The notes: a model not told the origin generated them from the letters alone. DNA of 64,000 nucleotides from Ralstonia sp. A12 (GCF_000801955.1 NZ_JSZO01000033.1:185281-249280); one strand, 5' to 3'. Shown: positions 53,701 to 62,576, counted from the stretch's first letter. A program made the numbers and translations.

Positions 53701-56700
53701 CACCGCCCGGGTTGGCGGTGACGGTGTAGCCGGTGATGCTCGCGCCGCCGCTGGCGGCAGGCGCGGTGAACGTGACCGTGGCTTGCGTATCGCCCGCAGT
53801 GGCAGTGCCGATGGTCGGCGCGCCCGGCACGATCGCGTTGACGGTGAACGAGCGGCTGACGGTCGATGCTGCCAGGTAGCTACCGTTACCGGCTTGGTCA
53901 GCGTTGATGGTGCAAGTGCCGCCGGCAAGGAAGGTCAGCGCCCCGCCGCTGGTGACGGAGCAGACGCTGGTGGTGGACGAGCTGAACGCCACCGCCAGCC
54001 CGGAGCTGGCCGTGGCCGTCAGCGTCAGGCTGGTGCCGAAGTTCTGCGCGCTGGGGCTGGCGAAGGTGATGGTCTGCGCGGCCTTCGGCGTGACGGCATT
54101 GGACGAAGCCGAAGCCGGGCCCGTACCGGCGGAGTTGGTGGCCGTCACGGCGAAGGTGTACGCGATGCCGTTGGTCAGGCCAGTCGTGGTGAGCGGGCTC
54201 GCTGCACCGGTCGCGGTAGCTCCCCCCGGGCTAGCGGTGACGGTATAGCCGGTGATGCTCGTGCCTCCGCTGGAGGCGGGGGCGCTAAACGTGACCGTGG
54301 CTTGTGTATCGCCCGCGGTGGCGGTGCCGATGGTCGGCGCGCTCGGTATCGCCGCATTCACCGTGAACGACTGCGTGACCGTCGTCGCCGCCAGGTAAGT
54401 GCCGTTACCAGCCTGGTCGGCGTTGATGCTGCAGGTGCCAGGGGTGATGAACGTCAGCGCACCACCACTGGTGATGGTGCAGACGCCGGTGGTTGAAGAG
54501 GTAAATGTCGGCGTCAGGCCAGAGGTTGCCGTAGCGGAGAGCGTCGGGCTGGTGCCGAAGCTCTTCGCACCCGGATTGGCGAAGGTGATGGTCTGCGCGC
54601 CCTTCGGCGTAACGGCGTTCGAGCTCGCTGATGCGGAGCCGGTGCCAGCGGAGTTGGTGGCCGTCACGGTAAAGGTGTACGGCGTGCCGTCAGTCAGGCC
54701 GGTCACGTTGATCGGGCTGGCCACACCGCTGCCGGTGGCGCCGCCTGGGCTCGCGGTGACGGTGTAGGCGGTGATGGCCGCCCCGCCATTGGAGGCGGGC
54801 GCAGTAAAGGATACCGAAGCCGTGGTGTCGCCAGCGGTAGCGGTGCCGATGGTGGGCGCCCCCGGTACCACGGCATTGACGGAGAACGACTGCGGAACCG
54901 TCGTGGCGGCGAGGTAAGCGCCGTTGCCTGCCTGATCGGCGTTGATGGTGCAGGTACCGGTGGTGATGAAGGTGAGCGTGCCGCCGGACGTAATCGTGCA
55001 GACGCTGGTGCTCGCCGAGGTAAATGTCGGCGTCAGGCCAGAGGTCGACGTGGCGGTGAGCGTCGGGCTGGTGCCGAAGTTCTTCGCGCCGGGGTTGGCG
55101 AAGGTGATGGTCTGCGCGCCCTTCGGGGTGACGGAATTCGAGCTTGCCGATGCAGCGCCGGTGCCTGCCGAGTTGGTGGCCGTCACGGTGAAGGTGTACG
55201 GCGTGCCGTCACTCAGGCCGGTGACGTTGATCGGGCTGGCCACACCGCTGCCGGTGGCGCCGCCTGGGCTCGCGGTGACGGTGTAGCCGGTGATCGTCGC
55301 CCCGCCGTTGAAGGCCGGCGCGCCAAAGGACACCGAGGCCTGGGTATCGCCGGCGGTAGCGGTGCCGATGGTGGGCGCCCCCGGTACTGCAGCATTGACG
55401 GAGAACGACTGCGGAACCGTCGTGGCGGCGAGGTAAGTGCCGTTGCCGGCCTGATCGGCGTTGATGGAGCAGGTGCCGGTGGTGATGAAGGTGAGCGTGC
55501 CGCCACTGGTGATGGTGCAAACGCCGGTGGAGGTGGACGTAAACGTCGGCGTCAAGCCAGAGGTCGCCGTGGCGGTAAGTGTCGGGCTGGTGCCGAAGTT
55601 CTTCGCGCCGGGGTTGGCGAAGGTGATGGCCTGCGCCGCCTTTGGCGTGACCGAGTTTGAAGCACCGGAAGCCGCCCCGGTGCCGACCGAGTTAGTGGCC
55701 GTCACGGTGAAGGTGTACGGCGTGCCGTCAGTCAGCCCAGTCACGGTGATCGGGCTGGCCGCGCCGCTGGCCGTTGCGCCGCCGGGGCTGGCGGTGACGG
55801 TGTAGCTGGTGATCGCCGATCCACCATTCGAGCCCGGTGCGGTAAACGACACCGAAGCTGTGGTATCGCCGGCCGTGGCAGTGCCGACGGTCGGTGCGCC
55901 TGGCACCACTGCATTCACCTGGAACTGCTGGTTGACGGTGGTCGCGGCCGAGTACGTGGTGTTACCGGCCTGGTCCGCATTGATGGAGCAGGTGCCGGTA
56001 GTCACGAAGGTGAGTGTGCCACCGCTGGTGATGGTGCACACACCGGTACTGGCCGACGTAAACGTCGGCGTCAGGCCAGAGGTCGCCGTGGCGGTAAGGG
56101 TCGGGCTGGTACCGAAGTTCTTCGCGCCGGGGTTGGTGAAGGTGATGGTCTGCGGCGCTTTAGGCGTGACGGAATTCGATGCGGCCGAAGCCACGCTGGA
56201 GCCATCCGCATTGTTGGCCTTCACGGTGAAGGTGTATGCCGTACCGTTGGTGAGGCCGGTGACGGTGAGCGGGCTGGCGCTGCCGGTCGCCGTCGCACCG
56301 CCGGGGCTGGCGGTGAGGGTATAGCTGGTGATGGCCGATCCGCCATTGGAGGCCGGCGCGGTAAAGGAGACGGCGGCCTGGGCGTTGCCGGCCGTAGCGG
56401 TGCCGATGGTGGGCGCGCCCGGCACGCTGGTGATGTAGATCGTGACCGGGAAGGGATTGGAATTGGAGTCGTACAGTGTGGCGGTATCGATGCCGAGGTG
56501 CGTTGTACTGTTCGGCGTATAGACCAGTTTGTCCACATTCACCGTACTGAGGTCTACCAGCAGCGAGCCGCTCGAAACGCCCGAGCTGGTTGTGGTGACA
56601 CTGCCGGTATTCAGCAGCGCATCGCTGTAAACGCCACCAGCGCCGCCTGGGTCGCAGTTGCTGTAGTCGGCGGCGGTAAAGGTGTACGTGTAACTGCTGG

Positions 56701-56896
56701 CGCCGGTGTTGATGAGGTTCCACGTGATCGTACACGCTAGTGCTGCGGGCGAGAAACCGGCCAGCAGGCAGAGCGCCATCAGCATAAACACGCACCGCCG
56801 GATCAACGATCCGACTAGGCCGTGCCCACGGAATCCTCCCGCGCTCCACGCAGCCGATCGCCAGCCGGACACATACGCTCCTGTCAATGCACGCAT
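50702..56896 (-). CDS. Large classical autotransporter with FN3 and Ig-like repeats
   Basis: 2064 residues. Signal peptide of extended type (charged 1-35, hydrophobic to about 54, ALA-C). Residues about 158-1195 hold six copies of a 173-residue unit: a fibronectin-III domain (PGAPTIGTATAG...) and a Thr/Ser-rich module with two Cys (GVCTITSGG and GTCSINADQAG). Three putative-Ig (He_PIG) domains follow (GLSLNAATGAITGTP), then two cadherin-like stretches, an RRFATTQISNYSRRLEALHG helix and a beta-barrel of about 270 residues ending in Phe. This is a type Va secreted surface protein. Adhesion is likely, not shown. The start follows GGGGGAAG. Confidence 0.9.
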   Translation of the reverse strand: MRALTGAYVSGWRSAAWSAGGFRGHGLVGSLIRRCVFMLMALCLLAGFSPAALACTITWNLINTGASSYTYTFTAADYSNCDPGGAGGVYSDALLNTGSVTTTSSGVSSGSLLVDLSTVNVDKLVYTPNSTTHLGIDTATLYDSNSNPFPVTIYITSVPGAPTIGTATAGNAQAAVSFTAPASNGGSAITSYTLTASPGGATATGSASPLTVTGLTNGTAYTFTVKANNADGSSVASAASNSVTPKAPQTITFTNPGAKNFGTSPTLTATATSGLTPTFTSASTGVCTITSGGTLTFVTTGTCSINADQAGNTTYSAATTVNQQFQVNAVVPGAPTVGTATAGDTTASVSFTAPGSNGGSAITSYTVTASPGGATASGAASPITVTGLTDGTPYTFTVTATNSVGTGAASGASNSVTPKAAQAITFANPGAKNFGTSPTLTATATSGLTPTFTSTSTGVCTITSGGTLTFITTGTCSINADQAGNGTYLAATTVPQSFSVNAAVPGAPTIGTATAGDTQASVSFGAPAFNGGATITGYTVTASPGGATGSGVASPINVTGLSDGTPYTFTVTATNSAGTGAASASSNSVTPKGAQTITFANPGAKNFGTSPTLTATSTSGLTPTFTSASTSVCTITSGGTLTFITTGTCTINADQAGNGAYLAATTVPQSFSVNAVVPGAPTIGTATAGDTTASVSFTAPASNGGAAITAYTVTASPGGATGSGVASPINVTGLTDGTPYTFTVTATNSAGTGSASASSNAVTPKGAQTITFANPGAKSFGTSPTLSATATSGLTPTFTSSTTGVCTITSGGALTFITPGTCSINADQAGNGTYLAATTVTQSFTVNAAIPSAPTIGTATAGDTQATVTFSAPASSGGTSITGYTVTASPGGATATGAASPLTTTGLTNGIAYTFAVTATNSAGTGPASASSNAVTPKAAQTITFASPSAQNFGTSLTLTATASSGLAVAFSSSTTSVCSVTSGGALTFLAGGTCTINADQAGNGSYLAASTVSRSFTVNAIVPGAPTIGTATAGDTQATVTFTAPAASGGASITGYTVTANPGGATATGAASPVTLTGLTNGTAYTFTVAATNLAGTGLASAASNSVTPSASQTITFANPGAQNFGTSPTLTATASSGLTVTFTSSTPGVCTITSGGALTFTTIGTCTVNAAQAGSGSYHAAPTVSQSFAVNAPTLTLSPATLAVPSVGVGYSQIVTTSGGAAPYTYVVSSGSLPAGLSLNAATGAITGTPTAAGVSGFTIRATDAHGFMASLAYSVAIGAPTIALSPGTLPAGQANTAYSQTFSTSGGTAPYTYAVASGTLPAGLSLNAATGALTGTLSGTGSYTFTVRATDSSTGTGAPFGATQSYTVTIGAPTITVTPATLPAPAAGVAYSQSVSAGGGIAPYTYAIASGALPVGLSLNASTGAITGTPASTGTSTVTVRATDSSTGTGAPYSGTASYTFNITQSIGAAPAVTATTNSNTPVTIHAAANATGGPFSAVTIATPPASGTAVVSGMDIIYTPTQTTSGNVSFAYQLTNALGMSAPISVTVTVNAVPVAAASKQVTTNAGQATTVDITAGATGGPFTGAAIVSVTPAAAGTASIVTTTTQTPSAAGVATIAAAAPVYSIRFVPAATFGGTAVIAYTLSNAAATSAPAAVQVSVTPRRDPSADPDVTGLINAQVEAARRFATTQISNYSRRLEALHGTGRAPSDNGLTVALPGQRADRQARCQDVFGIAAHDACLRGDVQASGKTLARRPSGTATGDKDAGPDLPGTETDTAAAEAGQPNLAFWSAGTLDFGFANTGAQRSGFRFTTGGVTAGADYHVSDQFSLGAGFGYGHDSTDIGSAGTKSTGDSYSVALYGSYRPLPTLFIDGVAGFGTLSFDSRRWVTDANDFATGKRNGHQAFASVSAGYEHRDAVWLISPYGRLSVSESTLDQFSESGAGINALTYFQQRVTTVSGTLGLRTEYAQKTRWGTFVPYARVEYQHDFSGQSNAGLAYADLAAFGPAYTVGGSPYGRDRMQVGLGTKFRTGPLTFGLDYSVMAGMGGLQQGVRLTFAAPF
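53311..56425 (-). repeat. Six tandem 519-bp units in the autotransporter
   Basis: Each unit encodes 173 residues (FN3 of about 91 plus Cys-module of about 82). The 519-bp spacing is directly measurable between identical words, for example GGTGCCGATGGTGGGCGCC at 54842 and 55361. Copies 2-4 are very similar at DNA level; copies 5 and 6 have drifted, and copy 1 differs most in its FN3 part. Such arrays change length by recombination. Confidence 0.9.
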
Positions 56897-57568
56897 GACT
56901 TCCCCCGCTCGCCCGTTCGTGCGGGCGTTTCTTGTTAGTTGAAATGAGATGGCACGACGCCTGGTCGGCGTATCCGCTATCGGTGCGAACGCGATTGGGT
57001 GCGCTGCACGAGGGGGCGTGGTCCGCGTCGATCGGGCGGACTGGCGGCCCGTACCGCCAGCACTGCGCTACGTTGCATGGGAACCCCCTCGTTTGTCTTA
57101 TTTGTTCTTCTTGAATGGCGTCAGCGCCATCCGCACAGCCAATGCCACAACTGCGCGTGCGCGTCGGAGCATAGGGGGAAACCTGGCAGGGGTCATCTAC
57201 ACCGCAGGGGGAGTGGTGAGCGCGCCACAGGCTGAAAGGATTAATACGCGCTGGGGTCTCAGCCGTTGGTTACGCCGTCTCAGTGACAACGCTAGACGCG
57301 TAGGTCCCTCAATCGGGCTTTCCGGCAAAGGCTTGTCACGCCTAGCCTCGACAAACTTTTGCCAAATTCCGTACTGGCCCAGGGGCCAAATCGAGGTGGC
57401 CCGACAGCCTTGCCACCATTTCTTGGGCAGCACAACACTTTGTCAATCAATGGGATAAGGAACCTCGTCTCGACAGACTTTATTTTTACGGATCAGGCGA
57501 TGATCGCTAAAAACAAGGCCCATCTCGGTGCACAAATCAGCACACACAGGACAGAGCGCTTGGCCAAG
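56897..57568. other. Long non-coding stretch before the adhesin-modification cluster
   Basis: About 670 bp. It contains the autotransporter promoter at the left and the 3' region of the methyltransferase gene at the right. Base composition falls towards the right (57420-57560). Open frames here have no ribosome binding site, no domain pattern and an amino acid content unlike the neighbours. No tRNA, terminator or repeat could be supported. Confidence 0.4.
56910..56927. promoter_or_regulatory. Hairpin in the autotransporter leader
   Basis: CGCCCG (56910-56915) and CGGGCG (56922-56927) form a 6-bp stem within 15 bp of the autotransporter start. On the minus strand it sits just before the GGGGGAAG ribosome binding site and could hinder initiation. 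On the plus strand it is followed by TTT. Confidence 0.3.
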
Positions 57569-58246
57569 CTAGCATCCAGGCGCAGACAGCGCTGCCCCTA
57601 TCGTCGCCACGTCCCAGACCGCCATCGTCTTGACGCCTGCACCCTCGGCCCAGTGATCGCCATCCTTCACCACGGCAATGGGTGGCGGAAAAGAGTACGG
57701 CGGCAACTCAAAGTGAATCGGACGATATTCAAAGTTGACGCCCGCTTGCGTGCGCTCCAACTCGATGTTCTGCCCGTTCGGGTAGCGGGCCGCATTCAGA
57801 TCATGCGTGACGCACACATACCGGATGTCACTGCGGGCAATGTTGCGCAGCGCCTCAAGCACCAGCGCATTGCTGAAATGGATGAAACAGTCCCGCACAA
57901 AGATCATGTCAGCCGACGGCAGCACATCAGCAACAACATCCAACTCGACAAAACAGCGGCTCCGCGAGCCATATTGCTGCTGATTGGCCTCTACGATCTG
58001 CGGCACGATATCGCCGCCGATGTATTCCACGCCTTGGAGGTCAATCGCCTGCATCCAGTGGAAATCGCCACACGGCACGTCCAACAGGCGCCGCACGCCG
58101 AGCGTGCGCAGCAATACTGGCAACGCCGTCACCAAGTCACCGGTCCACGCCAGCTCCGAACCTTGGCCAGATCGGCTCTGCCCACTCCCCCACAGATTCT
58201 TCTGATAGACCCCTGAGAAGAACTCAGCGCGCACGTTTTTTTTCAT
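57569..58246 (-). CDS. Class I SAM-dependent methyltransferase
   Basis: 225 residues. Motif I is LLDVPCGDFHWMQ (about 54-66), followed by the acidic residue after strand 2 (EYIGGDIVPQIVEANQ) and motif IV-like DMIFVRDCFIHFSN. The acceptor is unknown. It starts 12 bp after the response regulator gene, so they share a transcript. Its place behind three DUF2827 genes and a surface adhesin suggests a role in modifying a sugar or surface molecule, which is inference only. Confidence 0.85.
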   Translation of the reverse strand: MKKNVRAEFFSGVYQKNLWGSGQSRSGQGSELAWTGDLVTALPVLLRTLGVRRLLDVPCGDFHWMQAIDLQGVEYIGGDIVPQIVEANQQQYGSRSRCFVELDVVADVLPSADMIFVRDCFIHFSNALVLEALRNIARSDIRYVCVTHDLNAARYPNGQNIELERTQAGVNFEYRPIHFELPPYSFPPPIAVVKDGDHWAEGAGVKTMAVWDVATIGAALSAPGC

Positions 58247-58258
58247 ATCTACGACTCT

Positions 58259-58960
58259 TCAATGCTCATCATCACTCAGCTTGATCAGGCGAAATCCATG
58301 GGAGTAGACATTGATCAATCGCACCCCGTTCTCCTGCTTCACTCCGAGCTTCATCCTGACTCGCGACACATGTGTATCGAGCGTTCTCGAATCCGGCCCG
58401 ATCACACGCCCCCAAACTGCTTTCTCAATTGCATCCCTCGGCACTAGTTGCCCGATGTTTTTGAACAGATACATCGCCACATCGAACTCACGAGGTGCCA
58501 ATCCGACGTCCTTTCCGTGCAACATTGCAGTCTTCGTTTTCGCGTCCAGACTGAATGGACCCACTTGAAGAATGTCACTTTCCAGTCGCAATGATGGATA
58601 AGACCGTCGCAACAACGCACTGATTCTTGCTGTCAGTTCATTCGCCCGGATTGGCTTGGGCACATACTCATCCGCCCCCGCATTGAGCGCCTCCACCACA
58701 AACGACTCCGACACATATGAAGTCACGAAAATAACCGGCGCGCTCGACCCCACCGTGTTTCGGATCCACCGTACCAGCTCCTGACCATCGATATCCGGCA
58801 AATTTCTATCCAGGATGAACAGATCAAAAATCTGACTCCGAAGTGCACGAATCATTGAAACCCCATCGCGGAAGCTCTCGCACTCATGCCCCGCCGATTC
58901 AACGATTGTTTTTATTAAAACTGCCTGCGCCGGATCGTCCTCAACAGAAGCGATTCTCAT
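58259..58960 (-). CDS. OmpR/PhoB-family response regulator without adjacent kinase
   Basis: 233 residues. Receiver domain with Asp8-Asp9, phospho-acceptor Asp51 (FILDRNLPDIDG), Thr80 and Lys102 all present. The C-terminal winged-helix domain includes LAPREFDVAMYLFKNIGQLVPRDAIEKAVWG and TLDTHVSRVRMKL. No histidine kinase gene is within the window. GC content is visibly lower than in neighbours (about 43% in the last 60 bp, with codons such as TTA, ATA and AAA near the start), which suggests acquisition from elsewhere. Probably controls the adhesin cluster. Confidence 0.9.
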   Translation of the reverse strand: MRIASVEDDPAQAVLIKTIVESAGHECESFRDGVSMIRALRSQIFDLFILDRNLPDIDGQELVRWIRNTVGSSAPVIFVTSYVSESFVVEALNAGADEYVPKPIRANELTARISALLRRSYPSLRLESDILQVGPFSLDAKTKTAMLHGKDVGLAPREFDVAMYLFKNIGQLVPRDAIEKAVWGRVIGPDSRTLDTHVSRVRMKLGVKQENGVRLINVYSHGFRLIKLSDDEH

Positions 58961-59128
58961 AGTTCACATCGATTCAATTGTGCTGACACTCACCAACGGC
59001 GAATCCTCCGTCACTTTCGGTAGATCGCCGACCATGACAGGTTATCGGACGGAAAATCGGTAACTCAAAAAACAATCGTTACGTCGGCAGTGCCCAAACC
59101 GGGATGCAGGCCAAGTACCTGAACGCGC

Positions 59129-60277
59129 CTATCGATAGAGCGCCGAAATGGCTTCCGTATATGCAGCGATGTTGGTCGGGTTGTCGATGCTCACCGCATC
59201 AAGAACATGCTTCGCTTCTTCGCAATAGGCATCAAAGCTCGCATCGTGCTTGGAGAACGCTTCCAGCAATGCGCGCCCCCCTTCCTGACAATCAAAGTCA
59301 GGATAGAAATAGCCGGCTTTTCCAAGGTATGGCGAGTTATGGATCAAGGGGTAGCCGCCATATAGCAGCTCGTAGTACAGGTAGTTCTGCGCGTTCTCCC
59401 ACGTGTGCGAGACCACCGCATCGCCGTGCGCTGCCATGAACTCGTAGACGGCAAATCGGCCCTCGAACGTCGTCAACCCGTGCGTGACAATGTCCAGACT
59501 TCGGGAGAAGTGGACGAACGTCGGGTGCTCCTTCATATGGAGCGTGTTGCAGACCCGCACGTATTCAAGAAAGGCCGGCCGGGTGCGATACGCCTCTTCG
59601 GTGATGAGCATCGGGATGATGCTGGTCTTCACCATGCAGATGTTGGGCTCGAACATCGCGACACGCCAACGCGGTTTGCCTGGCTGATAACCGAACGACA
59701 GGCCCGCCCCCAAAGTGGCCCGCGCCTTGTCGAACAACACGGGATGCCACAGGTGCGGCAGGATCGTCACCGGCGAGCGCAAGCCGGTCTGGTAGTAGTG
59801 CAGACAAGAGTGCTCGAACTCGGGGATCGTCCATACGCCGTCATACGGCGCACCCGAGAACAAGAAACCGGAGGGCTTATCGAAGATGGCGCGTTCGATA
59901 TCAATCACGTAGTCGTTGCCGACGCGCATCGTCACGACTTTGCCACCGCGCTGGCGGAAGGCCGTAATCCAATCGATGCTGAACTGCGCACTCATCTCGA
60001 TCACCAGATCGCAGCGCTGCATGGCCTCGTCTTGCGTCAGCAACGGAACGTTCCACTCATCAAGCATCATGCGTGGGTCCGCCACACCACTACCGCCGCT
60101 GACCATCACGGCCTCGGCCACGATCGGCGATTGACGCAGCAGGAGAATCAGCAGCAGGCAGTTCTGAAAGATGCCGTTCTCCCACAACGACTGGCCTGCG
60201 CCTCGCACAAACAACGAAACACCCACAACCAGACGCTTGTTGCCACTGGGTACATCATGCGTATTCGAGATCGACAT
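59129..60277 (-). CDS. DUF2827 protein, copy 3 of cluster
   Basis: 382 residues from ATG 60277 (GAGAGGA upstream). Shared with its two neighbours: LWENGIFQN near the N terminus, EPNICMVKTSIIPML in the middle, HPTF, and VVSHTWENAQNYLYYELLYGGYPLIHNS with GYFYPD in the last third. There is no signal peptide or membrane helix. The two-lobed layout with a conserved C-terminal Glu/Asn-rich motif recalls GT-B glycosyltransferases, but the activity is not established. It starts 19 bp after the end of copy 2. Confidence 0.8.
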   Translation of the reverse strand: MSISNTHDVPSGNKRLVVGVSLFVRGAGQSLWENGIFQNCLLLILLLRQSPIVAEAVMVSGGSGVADPRMMLDEWNVPLLTQDEAMQRCDLVIEMSAQFSIDWITAFRQRGGKVVTMRVGNDYVIDIERAIFDKPSGFLFSGAPYDGVWTIPEFEHSCLHYYQTGLRSPVTILPHLWHPVLFDKARATLGAGLSFGYQPGKPRWRVAMFEPNICMVKTSIIPMLITEEAYRTRPAFLEYVRVCNTLHMKEHPTFVHFSRSLDIVTHGLTTFEGRFAVYEFMAAHGDAVVSHTWENAQNYLYYELLYGGYPLIHNSPYLGKAGYFYPDFDCQEGGRALLEAFSKHDASFDAYCEEAKHVLDAVSIDNPTNIAAYTEAISALYR

Positions 60278-60296
60278 AGGTCCTCTCTTCAAGAGA

Positions 60297-61415
60297 TCAG
60301 GCGAGAAGACGCGTCACGAATGCGTCGAGGTTGGAAGGGTGTTCGATCGAGACGGAATTCAGCAACGCGTTGGCTTTTTCCCGGTAGCGGTCAAGCTGTG
60401 CATCGTGCTGCTGCCAGGCATCCAGGAGTGCCCGTCCGCCCGCTTCGGAATCGAACTCCGGGTAGTAGTACCCGGCATCGCCAAGCATCGTGGAGTTGTG
60501 GATGAGCGGATAGCCGCCATGCAACACGTCGTAGTACAGATAGTTCTGCCCGTTCTCCCAGTGATGCGAAACAACGGCATCCGCGTGCTGCGACAAGAAA
60601 CCCGCCAGATCGATTCGCTGTTCGAACGTTGCCTTGTGCTGCCGGACAAGATTCAAGCTATTGGCGAAATACAGGAAGGTGGGATGCGCCTTCAAATGCA
60701 GCGCATTGACGACGAACAGATGCTCGACCGCCTCCGGCTTCGCGCGGAAGAACTCGTCGCAAACCAGCATCGGATAGTGGCAAGTCTTCACCACGGAAAT
60801 GTTCGGCTCCAGCGTCGACAGGCGCCATTGCTCACGCCCTGGCTGATAGCCAAACGCGATGCCCTCGCTGGCAAGTTGCGCAATGCGACGCTCCAGAAAG
60901 TACGGCGACCAGATATGTGGCATCACATGAACCGGCGCGCGCGTCAGCGTCTGCAGCAATGGCTTCGACGTCTTCTCGTACTCCGCCAGTGTCCAGATCT
61001 CGTCGAATGGGCCGCCGTTGAAGATGTGCCCGGACGGCTTGCCAAACATGGGGGTCTCGCACAATGCCGCATACACGTGCCCAGCAAAGAACGCGATCAG
61101 CTTCTTGCCCAGCGCCTTCATCTGCTTGAGCCACTCAACCGGTAGCTGTGCGCCCATCTCGATGACGACGTCGAGCGCGTGCGTCACGTCGCGCGGATTG
61201 ACCAGCGGCACATTGAGCCCGGCAAGATCCAACCCGGCCGGCAACGACTGCGCATCGCCGCCGTTGAGAAAATAGATCTGGCCAACCCGGCCCGATCGAC
61301 TCAGCATCATGGCCAGGAAGGCGATGTTCTGGTGGATCCCGTTTTCCCAAATACTTTGGCCGTCACGCGCAAACAGCGAGATGCCAACGCAAAGCCTATC
61401 GTTCTCTTTTTTCAC
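60297..61415 (-). CDS. DUF2827 protein, copy 2 of cluster
   Basis: 372 residues with a GTG start at 61415, placed behind AAAGGGG. Same motif order as copies 1 and 3: WENGIHQN, LEPNISVVKTCHYPML, HPTFLYF, VVSHHWENGQNYLYYDVLHGGYPLIHNST, GYYYPEFD. Copies 2 and 3 are clearly closer to each other than to copy 1. Cytosolic by composition. Gaps of 36 and 19 bp to neighbours indicate one operon. Function unknown; glycosyltransferase-like by inference. Confidence 0.8.
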   Translation of the reverse strand: MKKENDRLCVGISLFARDGQSIWENGIHQNIAFLAMMLSRSGRVGQIYFLNGGDAQSLPAGLDLAGLNVPLVNPRDVTHALDVVIEMGAQLPVEWLKQMKALGKKLIAFFAGHVYAALCETPMFGKPSGHIFNGGPFDEIWTLAEYEKTSKPLLQTLTRAPVHVMPHIWSPYFLERRIAQLASEGIAFGYQPGREQWRLSTLEPNISVVKTCHYPMLVCDEFFRAKPEAVEHLFVVNALHLKAHPTFLYFANSLNLVRQHKATFEQRIDLAGFLSQHADAVVSHHWENGQNYLYYDVLHGGYPLIHNSTMLGDAGYYYPEFDSEAGGRALLDAWQQHDAQLDRYREKANALLNSVSIEHPSNLDAFVTRLLA

Positions 61416-61451
61416 TGAACACCCCTTTACTGACCCTGCAAACCACCTTTC

Positions 61452-62576
61452 TCAACACCCCGATCGAAACAGGTTATCGAGCAAGGCGTCGTACTGCGAA
61501 ACCACCGTCGCGCTCTCGGACGTAAACCGACGCAGAGATTGCCGCTGTCGCTGCGTGTACCCTTCCCAATCTTCGTCGTGATCCTTTAGCGCGATCGCGA
61601 GTTGCTCCGATGCGGTCTGCACATCGTTGTCTGGGTAGTAGTAGCCAATGTCCTGGGCAAGGCTCGCGTTGTGCACGAGTGGATACCCTTGCCAGCACAC
61701 ATCAAAGTAGAAGTAGTTGAGCGGGTTCTCCCATTGGTGGGAGACCACCACATCGGTCAACTCCGACAGGAACGCCGGCGTATCGAACCGGCCGACAAAG
61801 CTCGCCTTGCCGCCGCGAACGATCTCCAGCTGGCTCATCAACATCGCAAACTCCGGACTGCTGCGCGCCAGGCGGTCGGCATTCGTCACGTGCGTGAAGG
61901 TGATCAACCCGGGGTCGCGACGATAGACCTCGTCGATAATCAGCATCGGATACAGGCAACACTTCACGACATCGTGATTGGGTTCCATCACGGTCAGTCG
62001 TTTGCCTCGGTTTCCGCTCGGACGGTATTCACCATGCGCCGGAAGTGCGGCAGCGCGCTCCTCCAGACACATGGGGTCCCACACAAACGGCACAACGCGC
62101 CCCGGACAACGCCGCAATGACTGCAGGAATGGCAGCGACGACCTGGCGACCTGCGGGATCGCCCATACCTCGTCATACCCTCTGTTGACGAACAACGTGT
62201 CCCACATCCGGCGGCCGAACAGAACGGACTCGGCGATGTTGATGTACTCCACACCGCAGACGTAGCTGACGATCTTGACGCCGCGCGCCTTCAGATAGGC
62301 GGTTTGCTCGGCATCGATCTGGCCGCCGAGCTCGATCAGGACGTCAAGGTCACCCTTGACCTCGCCAAACGAGCACGTATCGAACGCGCTCAGGCTCCAT
62401 GGCAGAGCGGCTGTCACCGGCACGGCGGTCGTGTTGACCAACGTCACACGATGACCACGATCGGATGCCATCAACACCTTCGCGAGGAACAAGGCGTTCT
62501 GTTTGATGCCGTTCACCCACAAGCTCTCGTTCGGCTCACGAAGGCCGATGGTGATTCCGATACGCAGGCCGCTCAT
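61452..62576 (-). CDS. DUF2827 protein, copy 1 of cluster
   Basis: 374 residues from ATG 62576. The most divergent of the three: WVNGIKQN, MEPNHDVVKCCLYPML, VVSHQWENPLNYFYFDVCWQGYPLVHNAS, GYYYPDND. The same spacing between motifs holds over the whole length, so the three form one family and not a fusion remnant. It is 125 bp downstream of the trimeric adhesin stop. A transferase that modifies the adhesin is a reasonable model without direct proof. Confidence 0.8.
   Translation of the reverse strand: MSGLRIGITIGLREPNESLWVNGIKQNALFLAKVLMASDRGHRVTLVNTTAVPVTAALPWSLSAFDTCSFGEVKGDLDVLIELGGQIDAEQTAYLKARGVKIVSYVCGVEYINIAESVLFGRRMWDTLFVNRGYDEVWAIPQVARSSLPFLQSLRRCPGRVVPFVWDPMCLEERAAALPAHGEYRPSGNRGKRLTVMEPNHDVVKCCLYPMLIIDEVYRRDPGLITFTHVTNADRLARSSPEFAMLMSQLEIVRGGKASFVGRFDTPAFLSELTDVVVSHQWENPLNYFYFDVCWQGYPLVHNASLAQDIGYYYPDNDVQTASEQLAIALKDHDEDWEGYTQRQRQSLRRFTSESATVVSQYDALLDNLFRSGC

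Noticed and set aside
56700..56760. Autotransporter as lipoprotein (Cys55 after ALA)
   Set aside because: The -3 residue is Ala, not Leu, and ALA fits signal peptidase I; classical autotransporters are not lipidated this way in most cases.
56949..57458. 169-codon plus-strand open frame in the non-coding stretch
   Set aside because: No ribosome binding site, no recognisable domain, Arg/Ala-rich translation like out-of-frame GC-rich DNA.
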